Source: Streptomyces collinus (GTDB lineage: Bacteria > Actinomycetota > Actinomycetes > Streptomycetales > Streptomycetaceae). Taken from it: a stretch of DNA of 64,000 nucleotides. The position numbers and the translations under genes were made by a program. A model generated the notes under the pieces. The model was not told where the DNA came from. It did not search any database and saw only the letters and a list, made by a program, of their open reading frames with translations. The first letter of the stretch is position 1; the number at the start of each line of letters is the position of its first letter. The stretch covers positions 3,100,001 to 3,164,000 of the forward strand of contig NZ_CP133771.1 of assembly GCF_031348265.1 (NCBI RefSeq). Reading direction: 5' to 3'. This document shows positions 17,007-27,054 of the stretch, piece by piece.

Positions 17007-18422
17007 ATGTCGCAGATGCCCCAGTTGTCCGCCTGCCCGAGTTGCGAGGAACCCCTCGAATCGGGTGACCGTTTCTGCGGCGCGTGCGGATATGACCTGT
17101 CCGCCGTGCCGGAACGGCCGCAGGACAACCCGACCATCACCATGAACGGCTCGGTGCCCGGACAGGGCGCTCCGGCCGGCGAGTATCCCGAGCCCCCGTC
17201 GGCGCCCCCCGCCGGCGCGGCCTGGCCCGCCCCCGGGCCGGACGGCACGGGAGCCCCGGAGGCGGTGCACCTGTCGACGGACCTGCCGGGCACGGACTCG
17301 GGCGGCTCGGCCCTGCCGCCTCAGGCGCCCCCGCCACCGAGTGCCCCGCCGGCCGCGGCCGCGGGCGTGCGCTTCGACCGGCCGCGGCAGCCCGACGGGG
17401 CTGCGGTGGCGCCGGAGATCTACCAGACACAGCCCGACGAGTACCTCCTCCAGGCACCGGACCCACGGGTGTCCGCCGAGCCGGCGGCCCAGGCCGCGGG
17501 CGCCGGCGGCAAGGTCTGCGTCGCCTGCCGGGCCGGCCGCGTGGACGACGACGGCTACTGCGAGAACTGCGGCCACGCCCAGCCGCGCGAACGGGACCAC
17601 ATGGAGCAGGAGTCCGGCCCCCTGGCCGCGGTCAGCGACCGCGGTCTGCGCCACCACCGCAACGAGGACGCGTTCGCCATCGGCACCACCACGCTGCCCG
17701 ACGGCTCCCCCGCCTCCGTCGCGATCGTCTGCGACGGCGTCTCCTCGGCGACCCGCCCCGACGACGCCTCCGCGGCGGCGTCCAAGGCGGCGGGCGAGAC
17801 GCTGCTGGCGGCCCTGCCGCGCGGCACGCACCCGCAGCAGGCGATGCACGACGCGATCCTCGCCGCCTCGCGCGCCGTCAACTCGCTCGCCGCGGAGCCC
17901 GCCACGGCCCTGGAGCAGGCCCCACACCAGAACGCCCCCGCCTGCACCATCGTCGGCGCCGTGGTGACGTCGGGCCTGCTGATCGTCGGCTGGGTCGGCG
18001 ACAGCCGCGCCTACTGGGTGCCGGTCGACCGGAGCGCTCCCCCCGCCCGGCTCACCGAGGACGACTCCTGGGCCGCGCAGATGGTCGCCGCGGGCCTGAT
18101 GAACGAGGCCGAGGCCTACGCCGACGAGCGCGCCCACGCGATCACCGGCTGGCTCGGCGCGGACGCCTACGAACTGGAACCGCACACCGCCGCGTTCAAG
18201 CCGGACCGCCCCGGTGTGGTGGTGGTCTGCACCGACGGCCTGTGGAACTACGCGGAGGCGGCCGAGGAGATGGCCCGCGTCGTCCCGCTCGACGCGGCCA
18301 CGCAACCGCTGCACAGCGCCCGGGTGCTCGTCGGCCACGCCCTGGACGGCGGGGGCCACGACAACGTAACAGTGGCGCTCGTGCCGTTCCCGGCCGTGCC
18401 CCAGGGGGCAGGATCGGCCTGA
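17007..18422 (+). CDS. PP2C-type Ser/Thr phosphatase with two zinc ribbons
   Basis: A 471-residue protein phosphatase. Residues 10-27 carry a CxxC...CxxC zinc ribbon, followed by a Pro/Ala/Gly linker. A second ribbon (CVACRAG...CENC) lies at about 170-188. The PP2C domain starts at about 206: RHHRNEDAF, then the metal-binding DGVSS, WVGDSRAYW, CTDGLWNY and GGHDNVTVAL, which supply the acidic residues for two Mn/Mg ions. It probably reverses phosphorylation by the kinase encoded just upstream (the stop-to-start gap is 3 bases). The start is ATG 17007; an in-frame TTG at 17004 is possible. The ribosome site is weak, consistent with coupling to the kinase gene. Confidence 0.88.
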   Translation: MSQMPQLSACPSCEEPLESGDRFCGACGYDLSAVPERPQDNPTITMNGSVPGQGAPAGEYPEPPSAPPAGAAWPAPGPDGTGAPEAVHLSTDLPGTDSGGSALPPQAPPPPSAPPAAAAGVRFDRPRQPDGAAVAPEIYQTQPDEYLLQAPDPRVSAEPAAQAAGAGGKVCVACRAGRVDDDGYCENCGHAQPRERDHMEQESGPLAAVSDRGLRHHRNEDAFAIGTTTLPDGSPASVAIVCDGVSSATRPDDASAAASKAAGETLLAALPRGTHPQQAMHDAILAASRAVNSLAAEPATALEQAPHQNAPACTIVGAVVTSGLLIVGWVGDSRAYWVPVDRSAPPARLTEDDSWAAQMVAAGLMNEAEAYADERAHAITGWLGADAYELEPHTAAFKPDRPGVVVVCTDGLWNYAEAAEEMARVVPLDAATQPLHSARVLVGHALDGGGHDNVTVALVPFPAVPQGAGSA

Positions 18423-18521
18423 GGCCACGTACGGGGACGCCTCGGCGGACCGGAGGGGACCGGTCCGCCTACCGTCATCACCTCGCCGCGGCGGGGGCTT
18501 TGGAGGGGGATCGAAGCAGGC

Positions 18522-19868
18522 ATGGCCAATTTCTCGAAGTCGAACGTGCCCCAGTTCTCGGTGGACGTCTACCAGAACGAGTACCTGCCGGAGGGCGCCG
18601 GCGAGGTCAACGCCATCGTCACGGTGACGGCGACGGGCGGCGGCACCATCGGCACCGCGGTCGCGGCGCCCCACCTCTACGCGCCCGGCCAGGGCCCGTC
18701 CGCGGCCGTGGCGATCATGGTCGACTGCTCGGGTTCGATGGACTACCCGCCGACCAAGATGCGCAACGCCCGCGACGCCACGGCCGCGGCGATCGACACC
18801 CTGCGCGACGGCGTGCACTTCGCGGTGATCGGCGGGACCCACGTGGCGAAGGAGGTCTACCCGGGCGGCGGGCGCGTCGCGGTCGCCGACGCCACCACCC
18901 GCGAGCAGGCCAAGCAGGCGCTGCGCTCGCTCAGCGCCGGCGGCGGCACGGCCATCGGCACCTGGCTGAAACTGGCCGACCGCCTGCTGTCCTCCGCCGA
19001 CGTCGCGATCCGGCACGGCATCCTGCTCACCGACGGCCGCAACGAGCACGAGTCACCCCAGGACCTGAAGGCCGCGCTCGACGCCTGCGCCGGGCGCTTC
19101 ACGTGTGACGCGCGCGGCGTGGGCACCGACTGGGAAGTGAAAGAAGTCACAGGGATCGCCTCCGCCCTGCTCGGCACCGCCGACATCGTCGCCGATCCGG
19201 CCGCGCTCGCCGCGGACTTCACGCGGATGATGGAGACGGCGATGGGCAAGGAGGTCGCGGACGTCTCGCTGCGGCTGTGGACCCCCGTCGACACGACCGT
19301 GAGGTTCGTCAAGCAGGTCGCACCGACGGTCGAGGACCTGACCGGCCGGCGCACCGAGGCGAGTCCGCGCGCCGGCGACTACCCCCTTGGTTCCTGGGGA
19401 GATGAGTCGCGTGACTACCACGTCTGCATCGAAGTCCCGGTCGCGAACATCGGGCAGGAGATGCTGGCGGGCCGGATCTCCCTGGTCATTCCGCAGCCCG
19501 ACGGCAGCGTCCAGAACCTCGGCGCGCAGGGTCTGGTGCGGGCCGTGTGGACGGACGACATGGCCGCCTCGACGTCGATCAACCCTCAGGTCGCCCACTA
19601 CACCGGGCAGGCCGAACTGGCACAAGTCATCCAACAAGGTCTGGATCTTCGTAAGTCCGGAGATATGGACGGAGCAACGGCCAAACTGGGCCGGGCCGTT
19701 CAGCTCGCCAGTGCCTCCGGAAACGCGGATACTGCGAAACTGCTTGCGAAGGTGGTGGACGTGGTCGATGCCGCGACCGGTACTGTGCGACTGAAGGCGA
19801 AGGTCGCGGAGGCTGACGAGATGACGCTCGAAACCCGTTCCACCAAGACCGTTCGCGTGAAGAAGTGA
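18522..19868 (+). CDS. VWA-domain protein with intact MIDAS motif
   Basis: A 448-residue soluble protein. A von Willebrand factor A domain occupies roughly residues 60-240. The metal-ion-dependent adhesion site is complete: DCSGSM (DxSxS) at about 74-79, the Thr in GGGTAIGTW at about 150, and Asp in LLTDGRNE at about 172. The C-terminal half is a beta-rich region followed by a short helical tail of TPR-like character (about 370-430). Cytoplasmic VWA proteins usually organise protein complexes. Being in the same run of genes as a kinase, phosphatase and FHA protein, it is probably a scaffold or target of that pathway. It starts at ATG 18522 after GGAGGGGGA. Confidence 0.82.
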   Translation: MANFSKSNVPQFSVDVYQNEYLPEGAGEVNAIVTVTATGGGTIGTAVAAPHLYAPGQGPSAAVAIMVDCSGSMDYPPTKMRNARDATAAAIDTLRDGVHFAVIGGTHVAKEVYPGGGRVAVADATTREQAKQALRSLSAGGGTAIGTWLKLADRLLSSADVAIRHGILLTDGRNEHESPQDLKAALDACAGRFTCDARGVGTDWEVKEVTGIASALLGTADIVADPAALAADFTRMMETAMGKEVADVSLRLWTPVDTTVRFVKQVAPTVEDLTGRRTEASPRAGDYPLGSWGDESRDYHVCIEVPVANIGQEMLAGRISLVIPQPDGSVQNLGAQGLVRAVWTDDMAASTSINPQVAHYTGQAELAQVIQQGLDLRKSGDMDGATAKLGRAVQLASASGNADTAKLLAKVVDVVDAATGTVRLKAKVAEADEMTLETRSTKTVRVKK

Positions 19869-19900
19869 CCTAGAAGAGATCGAAGGAGGGACGCGCCGAC

Positions 19901-21304
19901 ATGCCGACCTGCCCGAACGGACACCAGTCGGGTTCCGACGACTGGTGCGAGGTCTGCGGTCACCGCATGGCGGGTGCCGTGCCTCCGCCTCCTCCCCCGC
20001 CGCCCCCGCCCGGCGGCTACGGCTTCCCGCCCCCGCCCGGCCAGGGCGGCCCGCAGGGCCCCGGCGGCCAGCCCGGCGGACGCCCGCCGCACCTGTCCGC
20101 CGTACCGAACGCCGAACCGGAGCTCTGCCCGCAGTGCCGTACGCCGCGTGAGGGCGGCGCCCCGTTCTGCGAGGAGTGCCGGTGGAACTTCCTGACGAAC
20201 ACGGCGACGTCGTACACCCCCGCGGCCCCGCCGCCCGGCCCCGGCGTGCGTTTCCAGCCACCGGGCCGGCAGGGCCCGCCCGGCCCGTCGTACGGCGGCG
20301 GTGACTCCTACGAGTACCAGGGCTCCCGCCCGTCGCAGGTGAACCGCCCCGCCGAGCCGATCCCTCCGTTCGGCGGCGACCCGTCCGGCCGCCCCGGCCC
20401 CGGTGGCCCCGGTGGCCCCGGTGGCCCCGGCCCCGGTGGCCCCCAGGGCGGTGGCTACGGCTACCCGCAGCCCGGCGGTGCCCCGACCTCGCCCGGCCCC
20501 GGCGGCCCGGGTGGTCCCGGCGGCTTCGGCGGCCCGGGCGGTCCCGGTGGTCCCGGTGGTCCGGGAGGTCCCGGCGGTCCCGGCGGCTTCGGTGCCGACC
20601 CCTCGCGGCCGGTCCCGCCCCCGCCCGGACCCGGCGGTCCCGGTGCTCCGCAGGCGTTCCACCAGTCCGGCCCGCAGGCCCCGCCCGGATTCCCGCAGGA
20701 GACCCAGCGGCCCCCGCAGCAGGGCGGTCCGTCCTTCGGCGGCGGTGACGACGACTGGGTGATCTCCCCGCCGACGTCCGGCCCGGGCGGCCAGGGCGGC
20801 CCCGGACAGGGCGGCTACGGCTACCCGCAGCCCGGCGCGACGCAGGCCCCGCCCGGACCCGGCGGCTTCCCGCAGCAGCCCCAGGCACCGCAGGGGCCCG
20901 CGACGTGGACGGCGACCATCGGCCCGGACCGCGACTACTTCATGGCGATGATGCAGCGCTCCGGCCCCGAGGCCACGGGCCTGAACCTGCCCGCGTACTC
21001 GCCCGAGCAGCAGCGCACGCTCACCGGCAACCAGCTCACGATCGGGCGCCGCCGGCATTCCACCGGCGACACCCCCGACATCGACCTGTCGACGCCGCCG
21101 GAGGACCCGGGCGTCTCGCACCAGCACGCGGTGCTGGTGCAGCAGCCGGACGGCAGCTGGGCGGTCGTCGACCAGAACTCGACGAACGGCACGACGGTCA
21201 ACGGCTCGGACGAGCCGATCCAGCCCTTCGTCCCCGTACCGCTGCAGGACGGCGACCGGGTGCACGTGGGCGCCTGGACGACCATCACGATCCGCCGCGG
21301 CTGA
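19901..21304 (+). CDS. zinc-ribbon / Gly-Pro-rich / FHA domain protein
   Basis: A 467-residue modular protein. Two short zinc-ribbon-like modules (CPNGH...CEVC at residues 4-19 and CPQC...CEEC at about 76-95) precede about 230 residues of low-complexity Gly-Pro-Gln-rich linker. The C-terminal FHA domain (about 375-465) shows the core motifs LTIGRR, GVSHQHAVL and NSTNGTTVNG, so the phosphothreonine-binding Arg, Ser, His and Asn are kept. It is the natural binding partner or substrate of the PknG-like kinase in the same cluster, comparable to GarA. Unlike GarA it carries no short N-terminal threonine cluster, and it is far larger. ATG 19901 follows AAGGAGG. Confidence 0.87.
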   Translation: MPTCPNGHQSGSDDWCEVCGHRMAGAVPPPPPPPPPPGGYGFPPPPGQGGPQGPGGQPGGRPPHLSAVPNAEPELCPQCRTPREGGAPFCEECRWNFLTNTATSYTPAAPPPGPGVRFQPPGRQGPPGPSYGGGDSYEYQGSRPSQVNRPAEPIPPFGGDPSGRPGPGGPGGPGGPGPGGPQGGGYGYPQPGGAPTSPGPGGPGGPGGFGGPGGPGGPGGPGGPGGPGGFGADPSRPVPPPPGPGGPGAPQAFHQSGPQAPPGFPQETQRPPQQGGPSFGGGDDDWVISPPTSGPGGQGGPGQGGYGYPQPGATQAPPGPGGFPQQPQAPQGPATWTATIGPDRDYFMAMMQRSGPEATGLNLPAYSPEQQRTLTGNQLTIGRRRHSTGDTPDIDLSTPPEDPGVSHQHAVLVQQPDGSWAVVDQNSTNGTTVNGSDEPIQPFVPVPLQDGDRVHVGAWTTITIRRG

Positions 21305-21325
21305 ACCCCCGCCCGGGCAGCCGCG

Positions 21326-22309
21326 TCACGACGGGAGGGGCCAGGCGTACGGCCCCTCCGGGTCGTCCAGCCAGGCCCACTGCCTCTCGCCGCTGACGGT
21401 GATGCCGTAGCGCTCGCGCTGCGGCCTGCCCTCCTGCTCCCACAACGCGTGCGCCTCCTGCGGGTCGAGGCTGCCGCGGGTCAGGGCCAGCAGGAAACGG
21501 AACAGGTCGTCCTCCCGGGCCCGGTGCGGCACCCCGCCCAGCTGGACCGGCTCGCCCCCGGGCCGGCCGGCGCCGCGCAGCGGCACGAAGTAGGCGGGCG
21601 TGTGCAGGAAGCGTCCCTCGGCGAGCCCGGCGCCCGTCACCGTCAGCATGATCAGGCCGGTGGCGAGCGGCACGAGGATCCGGCCGCCGGGGCGGCTCTG
21701 GGCGACCCAGGCGGGCGGGACGCCGCCCAGGGCGCAGGTGGCGATGATCCGGTCGAACGGCGCGCGCTCCGGCACTCCCCGGGCGCCGTCGCCGGTGACG
21801 ACGACCGGGTGGTACCCGGCGGCTGCCAGGTGCCGGCGGGCCGACTCGGTGATCTCCGGGTCGAGGTCGACGGTGGTGACCTTGTCGTCGCCCAGCCGGT
21901 GGGCCAGCAGCGCCGCGTTGTAGCCGGTGCCGGCGCCGATCTCCAGGACCGTGTGGCCCTCCGCGACACCCAGCGCGGCCAGCATGTCCGCCATCAGGGA
22001 CGGCTGGCTGCTGGAGGACACCAGCTCGCCGTCGCGCAGCCGGGTGGCCAGCGGGGTGTCCTCGTAGGCGCCCCGCATCCACCGCTCACGCGCTCCGGGG
22101 TCGGTGCTCTCTCCCCAGCGGCGTTCGTAGCCGCCCGCGACGCCGACGTAGTAGTACGGCACGAAGAGGTGCCGCGGTACCGCCGCGAAGGCCTCCCGCC
22201 AGCCCGGGTCGGCGTCCCAGGCCCCGCTCGCCCCGATCCGCCGCACCAGCGCCTCCCGCGCGGCGGCGGCGAGATCGTCGAGCTCCCTGCCGGGTGCGTA
22301 ACCGCCCAT
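21326..22309 (-). CDS. protein-L-isoaspartate O-methyltransferase-like protein
   Basis: A 327-residue SAM-dependent methyltransferase. The PCMT-like core is at about residues 75-205: SSSQPSLMADML (the S-Q-P substrate loop of this family), then the SAM-binding VLEIGAGTGYNAALLA and acidic VTTVDLDPE. An extra C-terminal region of about 120 residues goes beyond classical PCMT. True PCMTs repair isoaspartyl residues; longer Streptomyces members are often of unknown substrate and some modify peptides. I chose ATG 22309 because the upstream TTG extension carries no family sequence. It converges on the FHA gene and is divergent from the globin gene. Confidence 0.75.
   Translation of the reverse strand: MGGYAPGRELDDLAAAAREALVRRIGASGAWDADPGWREAFAAVPRHLFVPYYYVGVAGGYERRWGESTDPGARERWMRGAYEDTPLATRLRDGELVSSSSQPSLMADMLAALGVAEGHTVLEIGAGTGYNAALLAHRLGDDKVTTVDLDPEITESARRHLAAAGYHPVVVTGDGARGVPERAPFDRIIATCALGGVPPAWVAQSRPGGRILVPLATGLIMLTVTGAGLAEGRFLHTPAYFVPLRGAGRPGGEPVQLGGVPHRAREDDLFRFLLALTRGSLDPQEAHALWEQEGRPQRERYGITVSGERQWAWLDDPEGPYAWPLPS
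21334..21359 (+). terminator. hairpin at the end of the signalling cassette
   Basis: GGAGGGGCC (21334-21342) pairs with GGCCCCTCC (21351-21359) over an 8-nt loop, 30 bases after the FHA stop. It lies inside the 3' end of the convergent methyltransferase gene, so it would terminate transcription from the left. Confidence 0.6.
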
Positions 22310-22388
22310 GTCTCCACAGTAGGGGCAGGACCCTGACAACAGCGGCAGGGTCCTAGGTCTTGAGTCCTATGCCGGAGCGTCTGAGACC

Positions 22389-22802
22389 ATGGAGCGCGTG
22401 AATGAGATTCGGCGCGGCACACTTCAGGAGCAGACCTTCTACGAGCAGGTCGGCGGGGAGGAGACCTTCCGTCGGCTCGTCCACCGCTTCTACGAGGGAG
22501 TCGCCGAGGACCCGCTGCTGCGGCCCATGTACCCCGAGGAGGACCTGGGCCCGGCCGAGGAGCGCCTCGTGCTGTTCCTCATCCAGTACTGGGGCGGCCC
22601 CACGACGTACAGCGACAACCGCGGCCACCCGCGGCTGCGGATGCGGCACGCGCCCTTCGCGGTCGACCGTGCGGCGCACGACGCGTGGCTGAAGCACATG
22701 CGGGTCGCCGTCGACGAGCTCGGGCTGTCCGAGGAGCACGAGCACACGCTGTGGAAGTACCTGACGTACGCGGCGGCCTCGATGGTCAACACCGAGGGCT
22801 GA
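22389..22802 (+). CDS. glbO: group II truncated haemoglobin
   Basis: A 137-residue truncated globin with the 2-over-2 fold of group II (GlbO type). Key residues are visible: the B10 tyrosine in HRFYEGVAEDP, the proximal F8 histidine in LRMRHAPF, and the group II G8 tryptophan in HDAWLKHM. The length and the YWGGPTTYSDNRGHPRLRMRH block are characteristic of the family. Such proteins bind O2 or NO with slow release and protect respiration from nitrosative or oxidative stress. The gene stands alone, starting at ATG 22389 and ending just before the convergent gene at 22821. Confidence 0.92.
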   Translation: MERVNEIRRGTLQEQTFYEQVGGEETFRRLVHRFYEGVAEDPLLRPMYPEEDLGPAEERLVLFLIQYWGGPTTYSDNRGHPRLRMRHAPFAVDRAAHDAWLKHMRVAVDELGLSEEHEHTLWKYLTYAAASMVNTEG

Positions 22803-22820
22803 CGGCCGTCGAGGGCCAGG

Positions 22821-23489
22821 TCAGCGGACGCTGACGTCCAGCGCCCCGAGCCCGGCACGTCGTACGGCGATGGACCCGTACGGCGTGCGCAGCCTCAGCC
22901 ACGCGCCCGACGAGAACAGCCCGAGCGGCACCCCGGGCCGCAGGAAGCCGAGGGACTGCGCCGCGTGCACGGCCCGCACGGGCAGCCGGGTGTCCCCGAC
23001 CGTACGGGACCAGATGTCGCGTCCGATCCGGTCGAGTTCGGCCCGCGTCCGCTGCTCGGAGGACAACTCCTGCGTACGGGAACGGAACTCGGCGACGACG
23101 GCGGCGACGAGGGACCGCAGGGCGTCCGGCGCCGGCAGCCCCGGCTCGCTGCGCCAGCCGCCGCGCGGCGGCAGCACACCCGCCCACGGCGGCCCGGTCA
23201 CCGCGCCCGGCACGACGGCCGTGCCGGCGTTCTCGTCCACCGTCTCCAGGAACTCACCGGCGGACACGGTCACGTCCAGCGTGACCTCAAGGCCCTTCTC
23301 GTACGGCTTCGCCAGCCGCACCGCCCGCACGGCCAGCACCTCGAAGGACGGGGGCCGTCCGAAGACGGCCAGTGCGGTGCCCGCTGCCTGCAGACGCACC
23401 GCGGCCCCACGGTCGTAGCGGAGCAGCCGGGAGAGGAAGGCCGCGAGATCCGCCGCCTCCCCCTCGTCGGCGAGGTGGAGCACCGTCAT
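22821..23489 (-). CDS. hypothetical protein coupled to a thioesterase
   Basis: A 222-residue soluble protein with no signal or membrane helix. The N-terminal half is a mixed alpha/beta region (LLRYDRGAAVRLQAAGTALAVFGRPP) and the C-terminal part contains a long helix (about residues 125-160). I recognise no catalytic motif. Its start overlaps the stop of the thioesterase gene (ATGA at 23486-23489), so both are made together. A role linked to the same acyl-CoA metabolism is possible but unproven. Codon use is typical of the neighbourhood. Confidence 0.72.
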   Translation of the reverse strand: MTVLHLADEGEAADLAAFLSRLLRYDRGAAVRLQAAGTALAVFGRPPSFEVLAVRAVRLAKPYEKGLEVTLDVTVSAGEFLETVDENAGTAVVPGAVTGPPWAGVLPPRGGWRSEPGLPAPDALRSLVAAVVAEFRSRTQELSSEQRTRAELDRIGRDIWSRTVGDTRLPVRAVHAAQSLGFLRPGVPLGLFSSGAWLRLRTPYGSIAVRRAGLGALDVSVR

Positions 23490-23899
23490 GCCGCGACGGC
23501 CCCCTCCTCGGCGTCATCCGTGTACTCGCTGAGGAACTCCCGTTCCTCGGCGGTGATCCGGCGCGGGCGCTGGGCCTCGAAGTCGAACGGCACGATCACC
23601 GTCGAGGCCCGCACGTAGACCTGGTCGTCGTCCTTCACCTCGTAGGTGAGGGTGAAGGAGGCGGCCCTGATCTCCGTGACCCACAGCTCGATGTCCACCG
23701 GGTGGTGCCGGTGGACGAGCTGCCGCTTGTAGTCGATCTCATGGCGTGCCACCACGGACCCCTGCTTGAAGTCCTTCTCCGGGCGGAACAGGAAGTCGAT
23801 ACGGGCTTCCTCCAGGTAGCGGAGGAACACCACGTTGTTGACGTGGCCGTACGCGTCCATGTCCGCCCAGCGCAGCGGGCAGCGGTAGATGTGCCGCAA
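23486..23899 (-). CDS. hotdog-fold acyl-CoA thioesterase
   Basis: A 137-residue single-hotdog protein of the 4-hydroxybenzoyl-CoA thioesterase/YbgC type. The diagnostic N-terminal motif is present: RWADMDAYGHVNNVVFLRYLEEAR, with Asp13 as the catalytic acid and the HVNN helix start. Such enzymes hydrolyse short or aromatic acyl-CoA thioesters in the cytoplasm as tetramers. The gene lies just 6 bases downstream of the ettA stop and overlaps the following hypothetical gene by 4 bases, so these form a small operon. The exact substrate cannot be told from sequence. Confidence 0.88.
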   Translation of the reverse strand: MRHIYRCPLRWADMDAYGHVNNVVFLRYLEEARIDFLFRPEKDFKQGSVVARHEIDYKRQLVHRHHPVDIELWVTEIRAASFTLTYEVKDDDQVYVRASTVIVPFDFEAQRPRRITAEEREFLSEYTDDAEEGAVAA

Positions 23900-23905
23900 G
23901 ATCGA

Positions 23906-25570
<1,665 letters not shown>

Positions 25571-25965
25571 GAGAAACCGTCCGGCAGCTTGAAACTGGCA
25601 GTGGGCAGATACACCCCATCTTGCCGTACCGCCACCCCTGGGTGGAAACGCGTATGGCCGGGGGCGGCTGACCTGGCATTTCTCGGATGCCTGCTGCCGG
25701 GCGACTGTCACTGTGGGTCGCCTATGGTCGACCTCGGGCAGCCTCGCACGGCCTGGGGACGGCCCAGGGGTGATCCCCTGCGGGCCGCCCCTGCATCGGG
25801 CCGGGTCGCCCTCGCTACCTGAGTGACAGGGCTGACGGCTCGCACCGCTCGACAGACGCGGACACTCCCGAAGCGCTGCCGCGGCCTGGGGATTCGTGAG
25901 ATGTGGCTGGGCGGGCGGGGTGGGGATCCGTGTGGGAGTCACGTACTCCCTCGTACGCTGTCCCC
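25571..25965. other. divergent intergenic region, ettA / GlxA-type regulator
   Basis: About 395 bases between divergent genes. A perfect CCACCC-CT-GGGTGG palindrome lies at 25632-25645, roughly 60 bases before the ettA TTG, and might be an operator or a leader hairpin. The right end has no ribosome site directly before the regulator's GTG, so that mRNA may be leaderless. Nothing else stands out. Confidence 0.45.
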
Positions 25966-26922
25966 GTGCCGTCCTCCCGCCTGCATCGCGTCGCCGTCCT
26001 CGTGCTCGTGGGGGCGAAACCGCTCGACGTCGGCATTCCCGCACAGGTGTTCACGACCCGCGCCAGCATGCCGTACGAGGTGCGCGTGTGCGGGGCGGCA
26101 CCCGGGCTCGTGACCGGCGGCGACGGTCTGTCGTACGACGTCGCGCACGGGCTCGACGCGCTGGCGTGGGCCGACATCATCTTCATCCCCGGCTACCGGT
26201 TCCCGGACCGCGACGACCCGCCGCAGGCCGTCGTCGACGCGCTGATCGCGGCCCACGCCCGGGGCGCGCGGCTCGCCGCCATCTCTACGGGTGCCTTCGC
26301 GCTCGCCGCCACGGGCCTGCTCGACGGCAGACGCGCCACGACGCACTGGCACTACTCACGGGCGCTCGCGGCGAAGCACCCGCTCGTCCGGATCGACGAG
26401 GACGTCCTTTTCGTCGACGAGGGCAGCGTGCTGACGTCGGCGGGCGCCGCCTCGGGCATCGACCTGTGCCTGCACATCCTGCGCGGCGACCTCGGAGTGG
26501 CCGCGTCGAACCACGCGGCCCGGCGTCTGGTCGCGGCCCCCTATCGCAGCGGCGGCCAAGCGCAGTACGTGCCGCGCAGCGTGCCCGAGCCGCTCGGCGA
26601 GCGGTTCGCCGCCACCCGCGAGTGGGCGCTGCACCGCCTCGGCAAGCCCCTCACCCTCGACGTGCTCGCACGGCACGCGGCGGTCTCGCCCCGTACGTTG
26701 TCGCGGCGCTTCGTCGAGGACACGGGGTACACGCCCATGCAGTGGGTCATGCGCGCCCGAATCGACGTGGCCCGTGAGCTGCTGGAGCGTTCGGAACGGG
26801 GCGTGGAGCAGATCGCCGCCGACGTCGGTCTGGGCACCGGTGCGAATCTGCGGCTGCACTTCCAGCGCATCCTCGGCACCACGCCGAGCGAGTACCGGCG
26901 CACCTTCGCCCGGGGCGAGTAG
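25966..26922 (+). CDS. GlxA-family transcriptional regulator (DJ-1/PfpI + AraC HTH)
   Basis: A 318-residue regulator of the GlxA family. An amidase-like DJ-1/PfpI domain covers about residues 7-170; the nucleophile-elbow position reads AISTGAF, so the usual Cys is replaced by Ser/Thr and it is probably a sensor, not an enzyme. An AraC-type DNA-binding domain with two helix-turn-helices occupies about 215-312 (LARHAAVSPRTLSRRF and IAADVGLGTGANLRLHF). GTG 25966 begins PSSRLHRVAVLV, matching the family start, with no ribosome site, consistent with a leaderless transcript. A GAPDH gene follows 130 bases later on the same strand and is a plausible target. Confidence 0.85.
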   Translation: MPSSRLHRVAVLVLVGAKPLDVGIPAQVFTTRASMPYEVRVCGAAPGLVTGGDGLSYDVAHGLDALAWADIIFIPGYRFPDRDDPPQAVVDALIAAHARGARLAAISTGAFALAATGLLDGRRATTHWHYSRALAAKHPLVRIDEDVLFVDEGSVLTSAGAASGIDLCLHILRGDLGVAASNHAARRLVAAPYRSGGQAQYVPRSVPEPLGERFAATREWALHRLGKPLTLDVLARHAAVSPRTLSRRFVEDTGYTPMQWVMRARIDVARELLERSERGVEQIAADVGLGTGANLRLHFQRILGTTPSEYRRTFARGE

Positions 26923-27054
26923 CCCGCCGTCCCGTGGCGCACGTGGCCCGTGGCGCGATCCTTTTGAACCGTGGCGATCCCGCCGCTGTCCCGGGCGGAT
27001 GCCTGCCGCGACGCTGGTGACGAACCGGAGAGACCCGAAGGGACAACACCACTC

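Noticed and set aside
14328..19049. 1573-codon open frame on the minus strand
   Set aside because: It is antisense to the kinase, phosphatase and VWA genes, has no family sequence and reflects GC-rich third positions.
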